This document shows positions 42,480 to 53,861 of a DNA stretch of 64,000 nt, one piece after another (positions within the stretch are counted from its first letter, which is position 1; each line of letters begins with the position of its first letter). Where the stretch lies: assembly GCA_029168955.1 (NCBI GenBank), contig JAPDOI010000063.1, forward strand, positions 124,001 through 188,000. The letters run 5' to 3'. The notes beneath the pieces are model-generated. The model was not told where the DNA came from. It saw only the letters and a list, made by a program, of their open reading frames with translations, and ran no database searches. The position numbers were made by a program, and so were the translations under genes. The DNA comes from Aplectana chamaeleonis. Lineage: Eukaryota > Nematoda > Chromadorea > Rhabditida > Cosmocercidae.

Positions 42480-43990
42480 GAAAAGGAATAGCTCTGAACG
42501 CATCAGCAGACTGCGTTGCGCCATGTGCGCCCACGAGAAATGTGGTGATCGATTGGCGCAAGCGACAGGCGCGCGGCCTGCTAAGTGGTCCGCAGCTATC
42601 CCTTTCCCGGATACACCCACCATAGTCTGTCTGTCTGTCATCCCATTAGCTGGCGGCTGGCGGAGCGGGATGACCTTACAACCAGTACTGCTGTAGGTGC
42701 CACGGGAGCTCGTGTGGCCTGAACGATACGCTTCCATTCAGAACGATTAACCGTAATTGTTTTAGCATTAACGACACTGCACCGTTGAGGTTTCAGATCA
42801 ACTTCGACTTGCTTCAACCACGTCTTCTTCGGGGCTGTTCTCTCGACCTTCCACAGTGTTGGGCGCTTTCTCCATAACTAGCTGTGCGGTAGTCGGCTGA
42901 CTTCCATTCTGCATACGTGCCCGATCCAGCGCATCCTCCTCGTTCGGATTTGTTCTTCGATCGTCGGTTGATGGTGGCAGCTGTCTCAAATAACGTCGTT
43001 GCGAACGCGATCTCTTAACGTTGTTCCGAGAATTTGACGCGAACACCGCATTTGGAAAACGTCCAGCTTGCTGAGATCCGTTTTGAGCAAGGTCCACGAC
43101 TCCGACCCGTACAGTAGAATCGGCATTATAAAGTGATCGGAAGATCCGCATCTTGGTCTTGATTGACACATTGCCCTTTTTCCACAGACACCTACCTAGT
43201 GAAGCAAAAGCAGCACACGCCTGCCCGATCCTGCCTTGTATCTCTGTTGCAACCACCACCTTGCGCTGTTGCACTACCGATCCTAGGTACTTGAACTCCT
43301 CGACTTGTTGGAGCTTATCTTTGAAGAACAAAGAAGCACGTGAACCGTCTGACGTCATGACTTTAGTCTTGTCCTTGTTTATCCGTAGACCGTACGATTC
43401 CGCGATTTCCGCTATATCCTTCATCAAATCCGTAGCTTCCATATCAGTATCAGTGAACACAGCGCTGTCGTCCGCGAACATCAAGTCCGTGACAAATTCG
43501 TTATCGCCATATTGGACCCCTCTTCTACCTTTGGAGACCTTGCTCATTATGGCGTCGACCACAGTGTTGAAGAGCAGTGGCGAAATTACATCTCCTTGCC
43601 GTAATCCTGCATTGACCGCGAATTCTTCAGACAGCCTGTCCCCGACGCGGACGCAGCTAGCTGAACCGTTGTATGTTTCCTGCAGAAGCTTCACAATTTT
43701 TCCCGGCACGTGTTCGCACTCCAATGTTCTCCATAAGGCAGGCAAGTGTACGCAATCAAAGGCCGACTTGAAGTCCATGAAGGCTGACGCATCGGCTGCC
43801 CCGGATGCGGTAGCTTTATCGTTATTTCCTATGAGACTCTCCATGGTTACCACCTAATTTTTCCAGCCCGTCGGTAGTACGGGGGGCCAACCCTCCTCCT
43901 TTCTCATCCGGGCTTGGGACCGGCAATGGCAGACCATAGTGAGGTGAGGACAACATGGATAATTTTCCAGACAAGTCTACTTCAACACAC
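42480..43990 (-). mobile_element. Truncated LINE with RT, minus strand
   Basis: The RT open frame covers 43853-42798, with probable 3' sequence to about 42480 and a short 5' block to about 43990. No endonuclease domain is seen upstream, so this is a 5'-truncated insertion. The boundaries are approximate. Confidence 0.6.
42798..43853 (-). pseudogene. LINE reverse transcriptase fragment
   Basis: A 351-codon open stretch. RT motifs in order: FMDFKSAFDCV (first catalytic Asp region, residue ~27), GLRQGDVISPLLFN (~84-97), LMFADDSAVF (FADD, ~124-133) and INKDKTKVM with YLGSVV (~160-195). From about residue 245 the frame differs from an overlapping one (43171-42986) that reads ILLYGSESWTLL...VFQMRCSRQIL, the usual C-terminal segment. 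A frameshift near 43110 therefore breaks the protein. It lacks the N-terminal endonuclease. The family copies its own RNA at a nicked target. Confidence 0.85.
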
Positions 43991-45639
43991 CGATAGGCCG
44001 TTTCGCCTTGAATTGTATGCTGTGGGATAGTTATGTGTCTGCAAGGTGACGAATAGATTGCAATGTTCCCACGAAGTCTTTGTGAGGTTGTTTATAATTG
44101 TTTTGCTTGTTTCCTTTGTTGTTGTTTTCCGCCGTGCAATGTTTACATCTGTATGGATGTTTCTCTACCTCGTGAAGAATTCAATCTAAAGTGAAATTGT
44201 ACGAGCAGCTGTTGATTAGTACCCTTGTTGAATTGCTCGCATGATCACTTGTGTTGCTGGAGAGGTTGATTTCATACCCAACCGCCTGCTCTTCTGTATG
44301 CTACGCCAACATTTTCCGGTGATACCTAGCAATAGACATTTGTTTCATGATATCATCAAATTCTAAGTGGCATGATAGAGGGTAAAGGCGTGCTGTGGTT
44401 AGCTGATCAAGTGAACAAAGCTCAAGATTGTTGTTTTTCTGTCTTAATCATTTTGCAAATTCGCTTCATCACTCAGCCATTATTTCCCGTCAACACTAAA
44501 ATTGTCCCCCGTGTGAATTATCGCGCAAAAAGTTAACTCCGACTTTTGAGTCTCTAGAGAAATACGTCATTGTAATACCCATTGTCAACACTCTCTTATA
44601 ACTCAGTAGCTTTCGGCACGCAGAACAAAGTTCAGCAGGTGTGAGCAGATCGAGTGAGAGCTCCTTAGCACTAAATGATGGAGTTTCGTACTGCACTTAA
44701 AATCTTCTCTCCAAGACTTTAGGATGTACTTGTGGTTTGGCGATCGCAATCGACAAATCTGAGGTACAAACATTTGGTCATTACATGTGCACCTATCTCG
44801 TCAGCGATTATATACTCGCCCATTTGTAAAATCAGTTTTTTTTTCATTCTCACACACTCCTGTTGTGAATTCAGCCCTGTGTCATACTCTGTATATAACG
44901 AAGTGCACAAACGCATGATCCGTCAATGGTCCTCTACTACAGTGATCATCGCAATCTCGGCCGACCATGTGGCTGTATCCATGAAACGTTGGGAGCCTCT
45001 CAAGAAGGTAAAAAATCCATCCACTGTGAAACGATTTTGTGATGCTACAGCTTCCTGAGCACCGAACATGTAGGCTCGAAGGCTACCGGCTACCTGGCGA
45101 GAAGGCAGGAGTGTTTCTAGCCACCTGGACGGAGAGAATAGCGGCTGCCTGCTACGTCGACCTCGCGTGTCAGAACGTGATCAATATATTACTTGCAGGC
45201 AGCGCGCTCTGCCCGTTCACCCGCGCAATCGAGATCGAGCATGCTGTGCCCGCCGGATTGCATTGAGAGCGGGGTTGACGCACAGCAGCCTCATAGCCGG
45301 CGGCCTCCTCTCTATATCTGCAGGTGGCTACTCATGCCTGTCTCTGCTCTTACAGGTGGTGAAGAGGGGGCCGCAACTATCGAAATCTCGACAGGATGGG
45401 CATAAAACTGGTGGCCGGTCAAGGGTACGGGAAGGTTATGCCTCTTTCCTGCGCCCGCGATTTCATGAATACGGCCACTGGTATGCATTGGCGACCCCGT
45501 AAGCGGTCAATACGTCTCTGCCGACGCTCAAAACTCTTGTCGTCGGCGGAGTGGCGTAAGGAGTGGGTGAGTATCGGAAAAAACGTATTGATCGCTTACA
45601 GAATCGTAGATGTACAACGGGTCGGCCGAGGACGCGTTG
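43991..45639. other. Intergenic, GC-rich patch, no gene
   Basis: No conserved protein or repeat recognised. 45040-45440 is noticeably GC-richer than its surroundings and holds overlapping open frames without recognisable domains; it may be the diverged 5' part of the following LINE. Confidence 0.35.
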
Positions 45640-46893
45640 ATTTCCTTAGTAGAGAACCAGTACGAAAAAAGCCCCTTCATACCAACCCCGAAAACTTTAG
45701 GCCAGTAAGCTTACCTCTATTTTCAGTAGGCTGTTCGAGAAGATCCTTAAGGTGAGAATATGCCAGCATTTGGAGGAGCACTCAATAATTTCGGATTGCC
45801 AGCACGGTTTTCAAAAGAAAAAGTCGACGGTGACGGCCATGTTGCAATCACTCAATGAATGGACCTCACACACATGTGGATGAGGGAAAAGAGGTTGATT
45901 CCATCTATGTTGATTTTTCCAAGGCTTTCGACAGGGTCTCTCATTCCAAACTCATGCTGAAACTCGCCCAATTTGCTATCCATCCTAGAATTATAGCATG
46001 GATAAGAGCCTTTTTAGGCAATAGGTCAATTGTTGTTCGAGTTAATTCTACTTTTTCTGATCCCAAACCCGTTTGCAGTGGCGTACCTCAGGGAGGAGTT
46101 TTGTCTCCAATACTATTTAATATATTTACTTACGAACTGCCACGACTAGTCACATTTGGTACGGTTAAATGCTCTGCTTTTGCTGATGATTTCAAAATTT
46201 TTTCTCCGATCCATACGGCAAGTGACAAGGAGTACTTGCAAATCGCTTTGGATAAGGTTGTAAGTTGGTCTAAAGACTGGAGTATGTTGCTTTCAAAAGA
46301 AAAAAAACTAAAGTCCTGCACATTGGAAGCAATAGTTCAGGTGATATTTATTCCTTTGATGGTCAGGAGCTCCAGGCTGTCGGTGAGGTATTGGATTTGG
46401 GTTTCCTGGTACGCAGCAATCTCACCTTTGATGCTCATTGTGCTAAGGTTGTGTCCAGAGCTAGTAAAGTTATGTATAGCATATTCAGAGCCCTGTCCAG
46501 CAACAGCGAAAGGGTGCTTCTTAATGCTTACAAAACGTATGTTAGACCACACCTTGAGTATGGAACTGTAATTTTCAACCCCCACAAGGTCTCGATCACG
46601 GGTGCGTTGGAAAAACTCTTAAACACGTTCACACGCAAGGTGATGATCCGGGTCAGGGGTCTCAGCTATAGTGAAATGCCGTACAGCTTTGCTAGGAATA
46701 AGGAGCTACAACTTGAATCGCTGGCCTGCAGAAGGAAAAGGTTCGGTCTTCTGATGGTGTAAAAGATCTTGAATGGCCTTGTGGGACTCAAGCATGATCC
46801 GTTTCCTGTTTTTTTTATATTCAGTGCTTTTCATTTGTTTTCCTATGTAACTTAATTGTGCAGGCATGACCTGAAATAAACAAATACAAATAC
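45640..46893 (+). pseudogene. CR1/jockey-like LINE, RT domain and 3' end
   Basis: Plus strand. About 45690-45720 reads NPENFRPVSL, the RT entry motif. 45855-46310 carries YVDFSKAFDRVSH (first catalytic Asp), GVPQGGVLSPILFN and SAFADDFKIF. 46391-46762 is the C-terminal thumb-like region (FLVRSNLTFDAHC...YVRPHLEYGTVIFNP). Frameshifts near 45725, 45850 and 46310-46390 inactivate it. The insertion ends at 46872-46893 in a short AACAAATACAAATACAA tail, typical of CR1-like LINEs. 5'-truncated. Confidence 0.8.
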
Positions 46894-47089
46894 AAGACCA
46901 TTGGCTGAGGTAAGGGTCACACCGTGAAAACATAATAACGGGCAGATGGTTCGGATGTACAAACAAGGATTAGTTGAGAACTTTGGTAGATACAATTCGG
47001 TAGTTGCACGCATAATTTGGCGTATTCATTTAGTTTTATTTCTTGGTTGACCATGAAAATATGCACTTCGTTATGACTCGACAGGCTTG

Positions 47090-48330
47090 ACTTAATCGGC
47101 TGGCTTCCACCTTACATGGTCAGCCAGCATCTTTGCCGAGGTGTGCCGTCCTTTTAGTCGGCGAGGTCCTATCGTCAAGGTCGCCAGCCACAGTTTGAGA
47201 ACAATCCATTCATTGGTTACTGTTCCACTTTTCGTCGAGTAAAACATCGCGCCTCAATCGCCTTTTAATGCCAAGTGATTTCAAATCCGTCTTCAGTACA
47301 TCCGTTCAAAACTTCAGCATGTGTTCAGGCGGCCGTTCCCAGACAGGACTCTGAGGCCTTCTCAGAGCGTGTTAAACAAGACCATGTGGCGGTATTCCAA
47401 GAATATGCCCAAACAGTCAAAGTTAACCTTCTTGGTCACTTGAGAGGGCATTGGTTGATGTTGGCACTTCCCTCATATCAGCCGTTGATGCAAGGTGTCG
47501 ACTTCATTGCAGAGATCTCCGTTGTGGTACATCCATGGTCAGAAGTATCTGAGCAAACGTCTGAACAGCTTCCTCTCCGTGCAATTAAAGCAATTCATTT
47601 GCGTCTTCGGTGCTGTTCACGTCTCCGATCCGTACATCATGATAGGACGAATAACAGATACACAGGTAGATGAGCAACATCACTTCCTTTCCGATGGTGG
47701 TAGACCACAAATAATTTGGTTAGAGAACTGAAGGCTTTCGCACATCCTTGTTGAATATCCACTGCGTAACTACCATCGTTCTTCAGCGAATAACATAGGT
47801 AACAGAAATCATAAGCAAGTTCAATACGTTGTCAGCCAACACAAACTCCCGTTGAAAGGCCTTAGAAAAATTCATAAGTGCTTGCATTTGTCGGAATGAA
47901 GACAAAGTCTGTAGACAGTTGCAAACTTCGTAATCAGCTGCAGCTTCGTGATGCTCAATGTCGTCGGCGTACTCTAAGGGAACGTCCTGGTGGTGTTAGT
48001 CTCACGTCTGCAGGACATTGTTCTGCAACTCGGCGCTTGTCTTTACGGTAAAGGGGAATAAAAAAGGTTCTGCTACAGCTTCTCGCCTTACTCCTGTTTT
48101 CACCTCAAAAGCTGACGTAAATCCGACAGGCTTACAAACTTCTGCTGTTGTTCCTTTGTTCATCTCCTCGATTAGTCGACTATAGTTTTCCGGGACTCAA
48201 TCGGCTTGTAGAGCGTTGAGCAATCGGTCACGATGAGGAGAGTCGGTTGCGGCTTCAAAGTCAAAAAAAAAGCAAGCTGTGATGGCTTTGAATACCGCTA
48301 CAACGATTTAATAACTCTTCTCATGACGAA
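47090..48330 (-). pseudogene. Degenerate RTE-type LINE fragment
   Basis: Minus strand. About 48270-48200 reads FDFEAATDSPHRDRLLNALQAD followed by a stop, and about 48125-48090 reads TSAFEVKTGVRREAVAEP: these are the first catalytic-Asp and GvRQGa.a.P regions of nematode RTE RT. 47450-47100 matches the C-terminal tail of the LINE at 12207-12580 (shared AGGCGGCCGT...CAGACAGGACT and GTGTGCCGTCCTT on the + strand). Many stops and frameshifts. Same family as the LINE that hosts the LTR array. Confidence 0.7.
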
Positions 48331-48334
48331 TTCT

Positions 48335-48600
48335 CTACGCGCAGAACGCGAAGAAACTTCGCTGCAAAGCAGTGCGAGGACGCTCCAAGATGAGTTTAGT
48401 TCTTCCTCCTCTTGTACGGGTATGACGTAATTTGAAAAAGTTATGATTGCTGAAGAGACTCGAGTAGTGCAACATTTTATATACCATGCACAAGTCCGAT
48501 ACTTGACGTCGAGCCTCAAGTGACGGGAGACCTAGGTATTTTTTCCCGATTCCAGCTTGAGGTACTCTGGAACACAAGAAACCACCCACTCTGACTAGTG
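48335..48600 (-). pseudogene. CR1-like LINE C-terminal fragment
   Basis: The minus-strand open segment LPSLEARRQVSDLCMVYKMLHYSSL...NFFKLRHTRTRG...ALQRSFFAF matches the C-terminal conserved tail of CR1/jockey RT ORFs (leSLe.RR...l..vYKilh). It joins abruptly to the RTE fragment at about 48330. Confidence 0.6.
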
Positions 48601-49504
48601 GTTTTAGCGCAAAGTTATTCTGAACCTTCTAAATTGCCCGTATATGTCTTAGTTTTCTTGGGTAGAACACAGTAGTACACTAATCTAAAATTGGTTGAAT
48701 GTAAAATTTGTAAGCTCTAAGAAGTATATTTTTGTTTTCAACAGACAAATCTTTGAAAAGTCGAAGTGTTCTAGAGAGAGCCATTTCACAACGAATTTGA
48801 ATATGTTTGGAGAATTCAAGTTAAGGATTTCATGTTGTTGTTGTTGCTTTGAAGCCGATTTGAGCCTGGGAACCAACGCACACGTTTTCTTGAAGCTGCC
48901 TGCCGGAACTTATTGTCGACTCAGACACTTGTTAATCATGACGTGCATCTCACTAGCCTATGCTTTTTCACCTGGACGCTGCCCTGCCCATGTCCCTCAA
49001 GATCAGTATACCGATCCAGCTACACTCTTTGTCAAACAACTGCTTGTGGGTGAAACTCTCACTGTTCATTTTGCTGAGAAGTTTTTGCAAATGACATTGA
49101 CATCATTAGCAGCCACTGTCCTCTCCTGTTTGAGCATCGAACGTGCAGGATGCTTCATGATTAGCTAATTTGAAAACTTCTATTTGATTCATATGATCAC
49201 AGAAAATTAAGTAGGGTTTCGAAAAAGCTCTTATCAAAAGGTCGCTTCAACTGACTCACTAATGCGGGAAACGAGATTCATTAATTTATTTAGTATACGT
49301 TTCGTAAGGCAAGCGTTATATTAAAATAAGGAGGGTTAAATACCAAAAGCCAACATTCAGTGTATTTTAAATACAACAGCTTCTTCCCTGTCTGTCACTC
49401 GAAAGTCCGGCAACCAGGTGGAGTGGATAGAGAGCCAACTTTTAGAGGGAAAAGGATGGCCTCCCCTCCACAAGTAAAGTTTGAAGATCGGAAAGTTTTT
49501 ATTC
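48601..49504. other. Intergenic with a dispersed repeat
   Basis: 48838-48925 resembles 9726-9830. On the minus strand both give peptides containing SASKQQQ, so this may be a piece of an unrecognised element's ORF. No gene called. Confidence 0.4.
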
Positions 49505-49623
49505 TGTTATGTTATGTTATGTTATGTTATGTTATGTTATGTTATGTTATGTTATGTTATGTTATGTTATGTTATGTTATGTTATGTTATGTTATGTTAT
49601 GTTATGTTATGTTATGTTATATG
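49505..49623. repeat. (TTATG)n microsatellite
   Basis: About 23 perfect TTATG units. Not next to a recognisable LINE end. Confidence 0.9.
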
Positions 49624-50501
49624 CCTATTGACTAAAGGTCTTTATCGTTGTTGTGATTTGCAAACTCCAAGCCATTCAATAGAATTCACTCTTCATCTTG
49701 TCGTTGTCAGTTATTTGAAGTTGTGTTCTTGTGTCAAGAATTAGAGGTTGTTGCCTGCCTTTGTTGCATTTCTGAGGAGAGGGGCTCCCCTATCATGTCA
49801 GGGATCCGTGATTACATTTGCTCCATGTGCAGAAATTTGCATGTTGATGTTAGCTAATTCAATTACCTTCAATGCAAGGGCGCTCATCTGTACAAGCAGA
49901 GTTGTAAGCATAGTGTTTCGATACGAGTGTTTATCATGCACACGGGTTGTGAATGCTCAGCGGTTTCCCTTCCGCCTCAGATTTTTTTCTGTGCTTCACA
50001 TGGCGCTTCAACTGACAGCAACCGACAGGCTTTACGGAATGTCAAGTACATTTTAGGCATGTTATATTGAATGCTAGGAAAAAGGGCCGTTTAATCAACC
50101 ACAAGGTGGCTCAAAATCACAGTAGCATAAAGTGTACAAGAGACCGTACCTACCCTTTCCGTTAAATTAGCTGACCTCGGAGCCAGTACGTCTGTATGGA
50201 TGCCGGGAGAAGATGAGCATCACAATCAACTTATTTTCACACGAACCGGTCCTGTGCCTTCGGAATTGCACTAGTCGTTGAAAACCCTAGCTCCACCACT
50301 TCTTAGATATTCTTCATCCATGTCTTCTTCGAGGCTGATCGATGTGCACCTTTTCATCGACGGGTCGTTGTATGAACAGCAGATGACACGGAGAGCGTTC
50401 CAATGATAATCGAGGGATATAACCAAAGCAGCGCAATCTATGTTGTCTGATTATAGTTTAGATTGTAGACTGATCGCAAATATTTTAGCCAGTATACTTA
50501 G
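49624..50501. other. Intergenic, nothing recognised
   Basis: No gene or clear repeat. Confidence 0.4.
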
Positions 50502-50598
50502 GAATACAGCGGTCATGAGGATACACACAAAGGATCTATCCGAGGCAACGCATGCCTCCGACTGATCCTTGGTGTGCCTCCTCATGACCGCTGTATTC
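50502..50598. repeat. 97-bp hairpin
   Basis: GAATACAGCGGTCATGAGG on the left is exactly complementary to CCTCATGACCGCTGTATTC on the right. The inner arms (ACACACAAAGGATC / GATCCTTGGTGTG) pair with a few mismatches. A miRNA-precursor-like or mini-MITE structure. Confidence 0.65.
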
Positions 50599-51470
50599 AT
50601 AGGGGGTTCCGTCACAACTTGGGAAACTGGGGGAGTAGCACTGTAGTTGTCCACTAGTCAATTGTACTTAGTAATGTTTGTCTCTTCGTGCAATTAAATA
50701 GGTTCACAGTGTCGTGGCCTTAGTTATGGCAGTCCGGTCATACAGCAGTCTGGTTATTGTAGATTCTGTACAGGAAGGACATAAACAATGTATAATGTAC
50801 GCAGCGTGACGAAGGCTTACACATGGTACACGTACACCTGCCATGCTTGAACTCGGCTTCACCTCTGTACATTGGGCGACACATCACCAGGCTAAGGTTG
50901 ACAGTCTTTTTGCGAGGTGATCCTTCACGAGTTGGGTGTGCTGCGCGCGCAAGAGACAGAACCGTTTGGGATCAAAAACCCTATTACTGCTCCCATAATG
51001 CCTTAATCTTGTTACCGTAATTTCGACGTACCCTGTGAACAAGAGAGTTGGAATATTATCATAACACTACTTTTAAAACACTAAGAATGAGGATGCTACT
51101 TAATCGAGGACATGTAGTCGGACAAAGAGTAGTAGATTTGCACTCGCGACTCGTTCGGACGCAGAGCCGCCCCGCAGTTCAGTCGAGTAGAGAACAGATT
51201 GAAGCTCACGCATCCACAATTCAGTACAGAAGGCAATCGGATACAGTCTTACACTGCGGACACTGGCTAATCGCTCTTGCATTCCCACACGTAGTCTGTA
51301 GGTCACATTTCTCCGCAATCAACATCGAAAACATGTTCAACGATTCTTGGTCAATGACTTTCTAGTCTGGGAAGGAGGCATTTGTTTAGAATTTCATGAG
51401 AACCAAGTCTGTAGCTTCGGTCAGCTAAGATGATCAGCTTTCATCAACGGCTAGCGCTGGTATGATTACC
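50599..51470. other. Intergenic, nothing recognised
   Basis: No gene. The last part (51338-51440) resembles 25615-25700. Confidence 0.4.
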
Positions 51471-51715
51471 GTACAGTTGACCGCAATGTTAAAAGGACAT
51501 GGTGCGGTTGCGGACTCGCACTAAAACTACGGTAGAATCTGGCAATTTGCCAGCTTTCGTCATCGATCGGCGCCAACCATCGTCTCTCTGCTCACGAGAA
51601 TATCAGCTGTGGCGCCGATCGATGACGAAATCTGGCAAAGTGCCAGACTCTATCGTAGTTTTAGGGCGAGTCCGCGACCGCACCATGTCCTTTTAACATT
51701 GCGGTCAACTGTACG
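51471..51715. repeat. Long palindrome, ~100-bp arms
   Basis: The left arm CGTACAGTTGACCGCAATGT...GATCGGCGCC and right arm GGCGCCGATC...ACATTGCGGTCAACTGTACG are complementary over nearly their whole length, with about 45 bp between. The inner arms include CTGGCA...TGCCAG sub-palindromes. Probably a MITE. Confidence 0.8.
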
Positions 51716-52740
51716 TGTTCCCCTCACTTTGTGGAAAACCTTTTCTGTGTTCTAGATTTCCTCTTTTTCCCTTTATGCCTCTAATTGATTTCAAAGTGGA
51801 ATTTGGGAGGAGCTTTTCTCGAACTTCTCGATATTTCTTCGGCGTTGACCCTACGGATTCTAACCAACCGGTCATCATCTCATGGCGGGTCTGAGCGTAG
51901 GCGGTCCCAAGTCTTCGTGGGTGATCCTTAGGGTTCTTACTAGTCAGTCGCCTAACAACTTCCATCCGACGCTCTTGGTCCCATATTAAGGATGGTGTAA
52001 TTTACAACTTTGGTTCTCTTCAATTACACCCTTTAGAATCGTTCTCTGTAGATTGAAATCGGGTTTGAGAGGGTAGCTTCATAGACCTTATTTCTGGTTT
52101 TTCATGCTCCGAAGAAGCCGGAACGTCAGCCAGTCAAAGAGGTTGTAACAATCTTGGTCTCGCTTCAACCACGCATAACAAAAAGTGTCAATAACCATGC
52201 CAAAATTTATCGAGAGTCACACGTGGATAAATTTTTCGAACATTCACCACATTGTTCCATTGAAATTTTTTACAATTGCGGTTTTTTTTCTTATGGCATT
52301 TCTCCTCATAGAGAACCTTTAACTTGATGTCCGCAACATATATACATAGATCTCTAACTTTAGAAGTAATTTCCCTCTTCTTCCTTATAGTGTACTCAGA
52401 AATTCGCTCGCGTGCATAAGGCTACAAACGAAGAAACGGAAGAGCGTGACATTTTCCATGGGAAATTAGCTTACTCTCGTTCAAGGAAGGTGTCACTCTT
52501 GTCTGATTAGTTATCTCGGTCAGCACAAAGAATTATGCGGCAGGTAGTCGGCCAACTTTCATGTTCACTCAAAGACAGTTGACGCTAGGTCTGGGGCTGG
52601 AATCCTAGAAACCATTATTCCTTTACGATCTTGCCTTCAAACATATGGCGTCTATCTTATTTTCTAACTCCATAACCTAATTGCTAAGCAAGAACCTGAT
52701 CCGACCCATTTTGACGCTTCCTTGGGAACTGATTGCTCAA
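51716..52740. other. Intergenic, duplicated flank
   Basis: 52390-52590 resembles 26040-26210 upstream of gene B. No gene. Confidence 0.4.
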
Positions 52741-53287
52741 AGGCAGTATTGACGATCAAAAAGTTTCCTGTTTCTCCGGCGAAAACGTAAGCTTTGGGTC
52801 TCTCTGAGAGAAAAAAAGAGCGGAAGTGCGATGAAACGCGGCCGGGAAGTGGGTGAAAATCTCGTAGACCAGCCGACCCACTGGGCCGTCCCGCCCACGT
52901 CCCATAACAGTTTTCGGCGTCCGTTTCACCGTAGGAACAGGCTCCGAATTTTCGAATATTTTTATCGTAAAAGGTTCTAACATCCGAGCATATGCAATAG
53001 CCCCTCTCACTTTTGAAGAACCTGCAGTCCGGAAACAGAAAGGAAAGCAGCAAACCGGAGGATTTTGAAGCGCGAAACCATATCCCCGACGTAAGGTTCG
53101 ATGCGTTGTCTGCATTCTCCGAAACACGCGAAAAGACACAGGCAAGTTTTACAGAGATTTCTATAAACGGTTTTTCGCGGTATTTGGGTGTTCTGTGAGG
53201 ATTTTTCCCTATTGACCCCTACTTAGTGGACTTAGCTACTCGAAAACGAAAAAAACTGAAAGCCGTTCTCTTTCGTAAACACTGCCT
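52741..53287. mobile_element. TTAA-type MITE, family A
   Basis: AGGCAGTATTGACGATC on the left and AACACTGCCT on the right. Both flanks are TCAA (52737-52740 and 53288-53291), a variant of the TTAA target that is duplicated faithfully. 547 bp, non-coding. Confidence 0.75.
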
Positions 53288-53291
53288 TCAA

Positions 53292-53861
53292 TGCGCCACA
53301 AAATCTAGCGTCTCGAATTGATTTAATTATTTTCCATGATCAGTTGTTCTCCGTCCTACGCAATTTAATGCTTCTCAGTTGAATAACATAATTGTGTTAT
53401 CAGGTCTCTGGTTTATCTACTCACATCAGTTGCCGGGATTCATGACCGCAAGCCATGGTACAGTTGGCTTTGCCCCCAGAGATTGCGTGCTATCTTCACA
53501 GCAAATCCAACTGTAGCACATGGTTTGCCGTTCATGTTTTTTAGCCCAGATGTTCTCACCTCAGTGTGCATACTGCAAATTTCCTGATTTACGAACCATA
53601 GACTTAGATCTTAACCAGGCAGCATCATTCGGAACCCTTTTCTGCGTTCTCACATTCCACGATGCGCTCAACGAATTTTCGCCCATGCTTTATCGGTTTC
53701 AGCACAGCATTAGATTTTCATCTTCACAATAGTTTTTTGATTTAGTTTATGTTAGCTAGAAAACAAATAACTTTTCTGCTGCTCAGTTGAGTTCTGTATG
53801 CACTACTAATTCAATGTTACAGTAGTGAGACACAGATATTCTGATTCAGCGATTCATTCTG
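53292..53861 (+). other. 5' flank of srx gene C
   Basis: 53400-53860 aligns by eye with 61440-61859 upstream of gene D (for example CATGACCGCAAGCCATGG versus CATGATCGCAAACCGTGG, and AGCAAATCCAACTGTAGC versus AGCAAACCCAACTGTAGC). Presumably contains the shared promoter; no core element recognised. Confidence 0.5.

Noticed and set aside
48695..49168. 157-codon open frame on the + strand
   Set aside because: It overlaps a dispersed repeat whose better reading is on the minus strand; the cysteine run comes from a TGT repeat.
53013..53198. Coding frames within the MITE at 52741-53287
   Set aside because: Short, not conserved with other family A copies, and inside a non-autonomous element.
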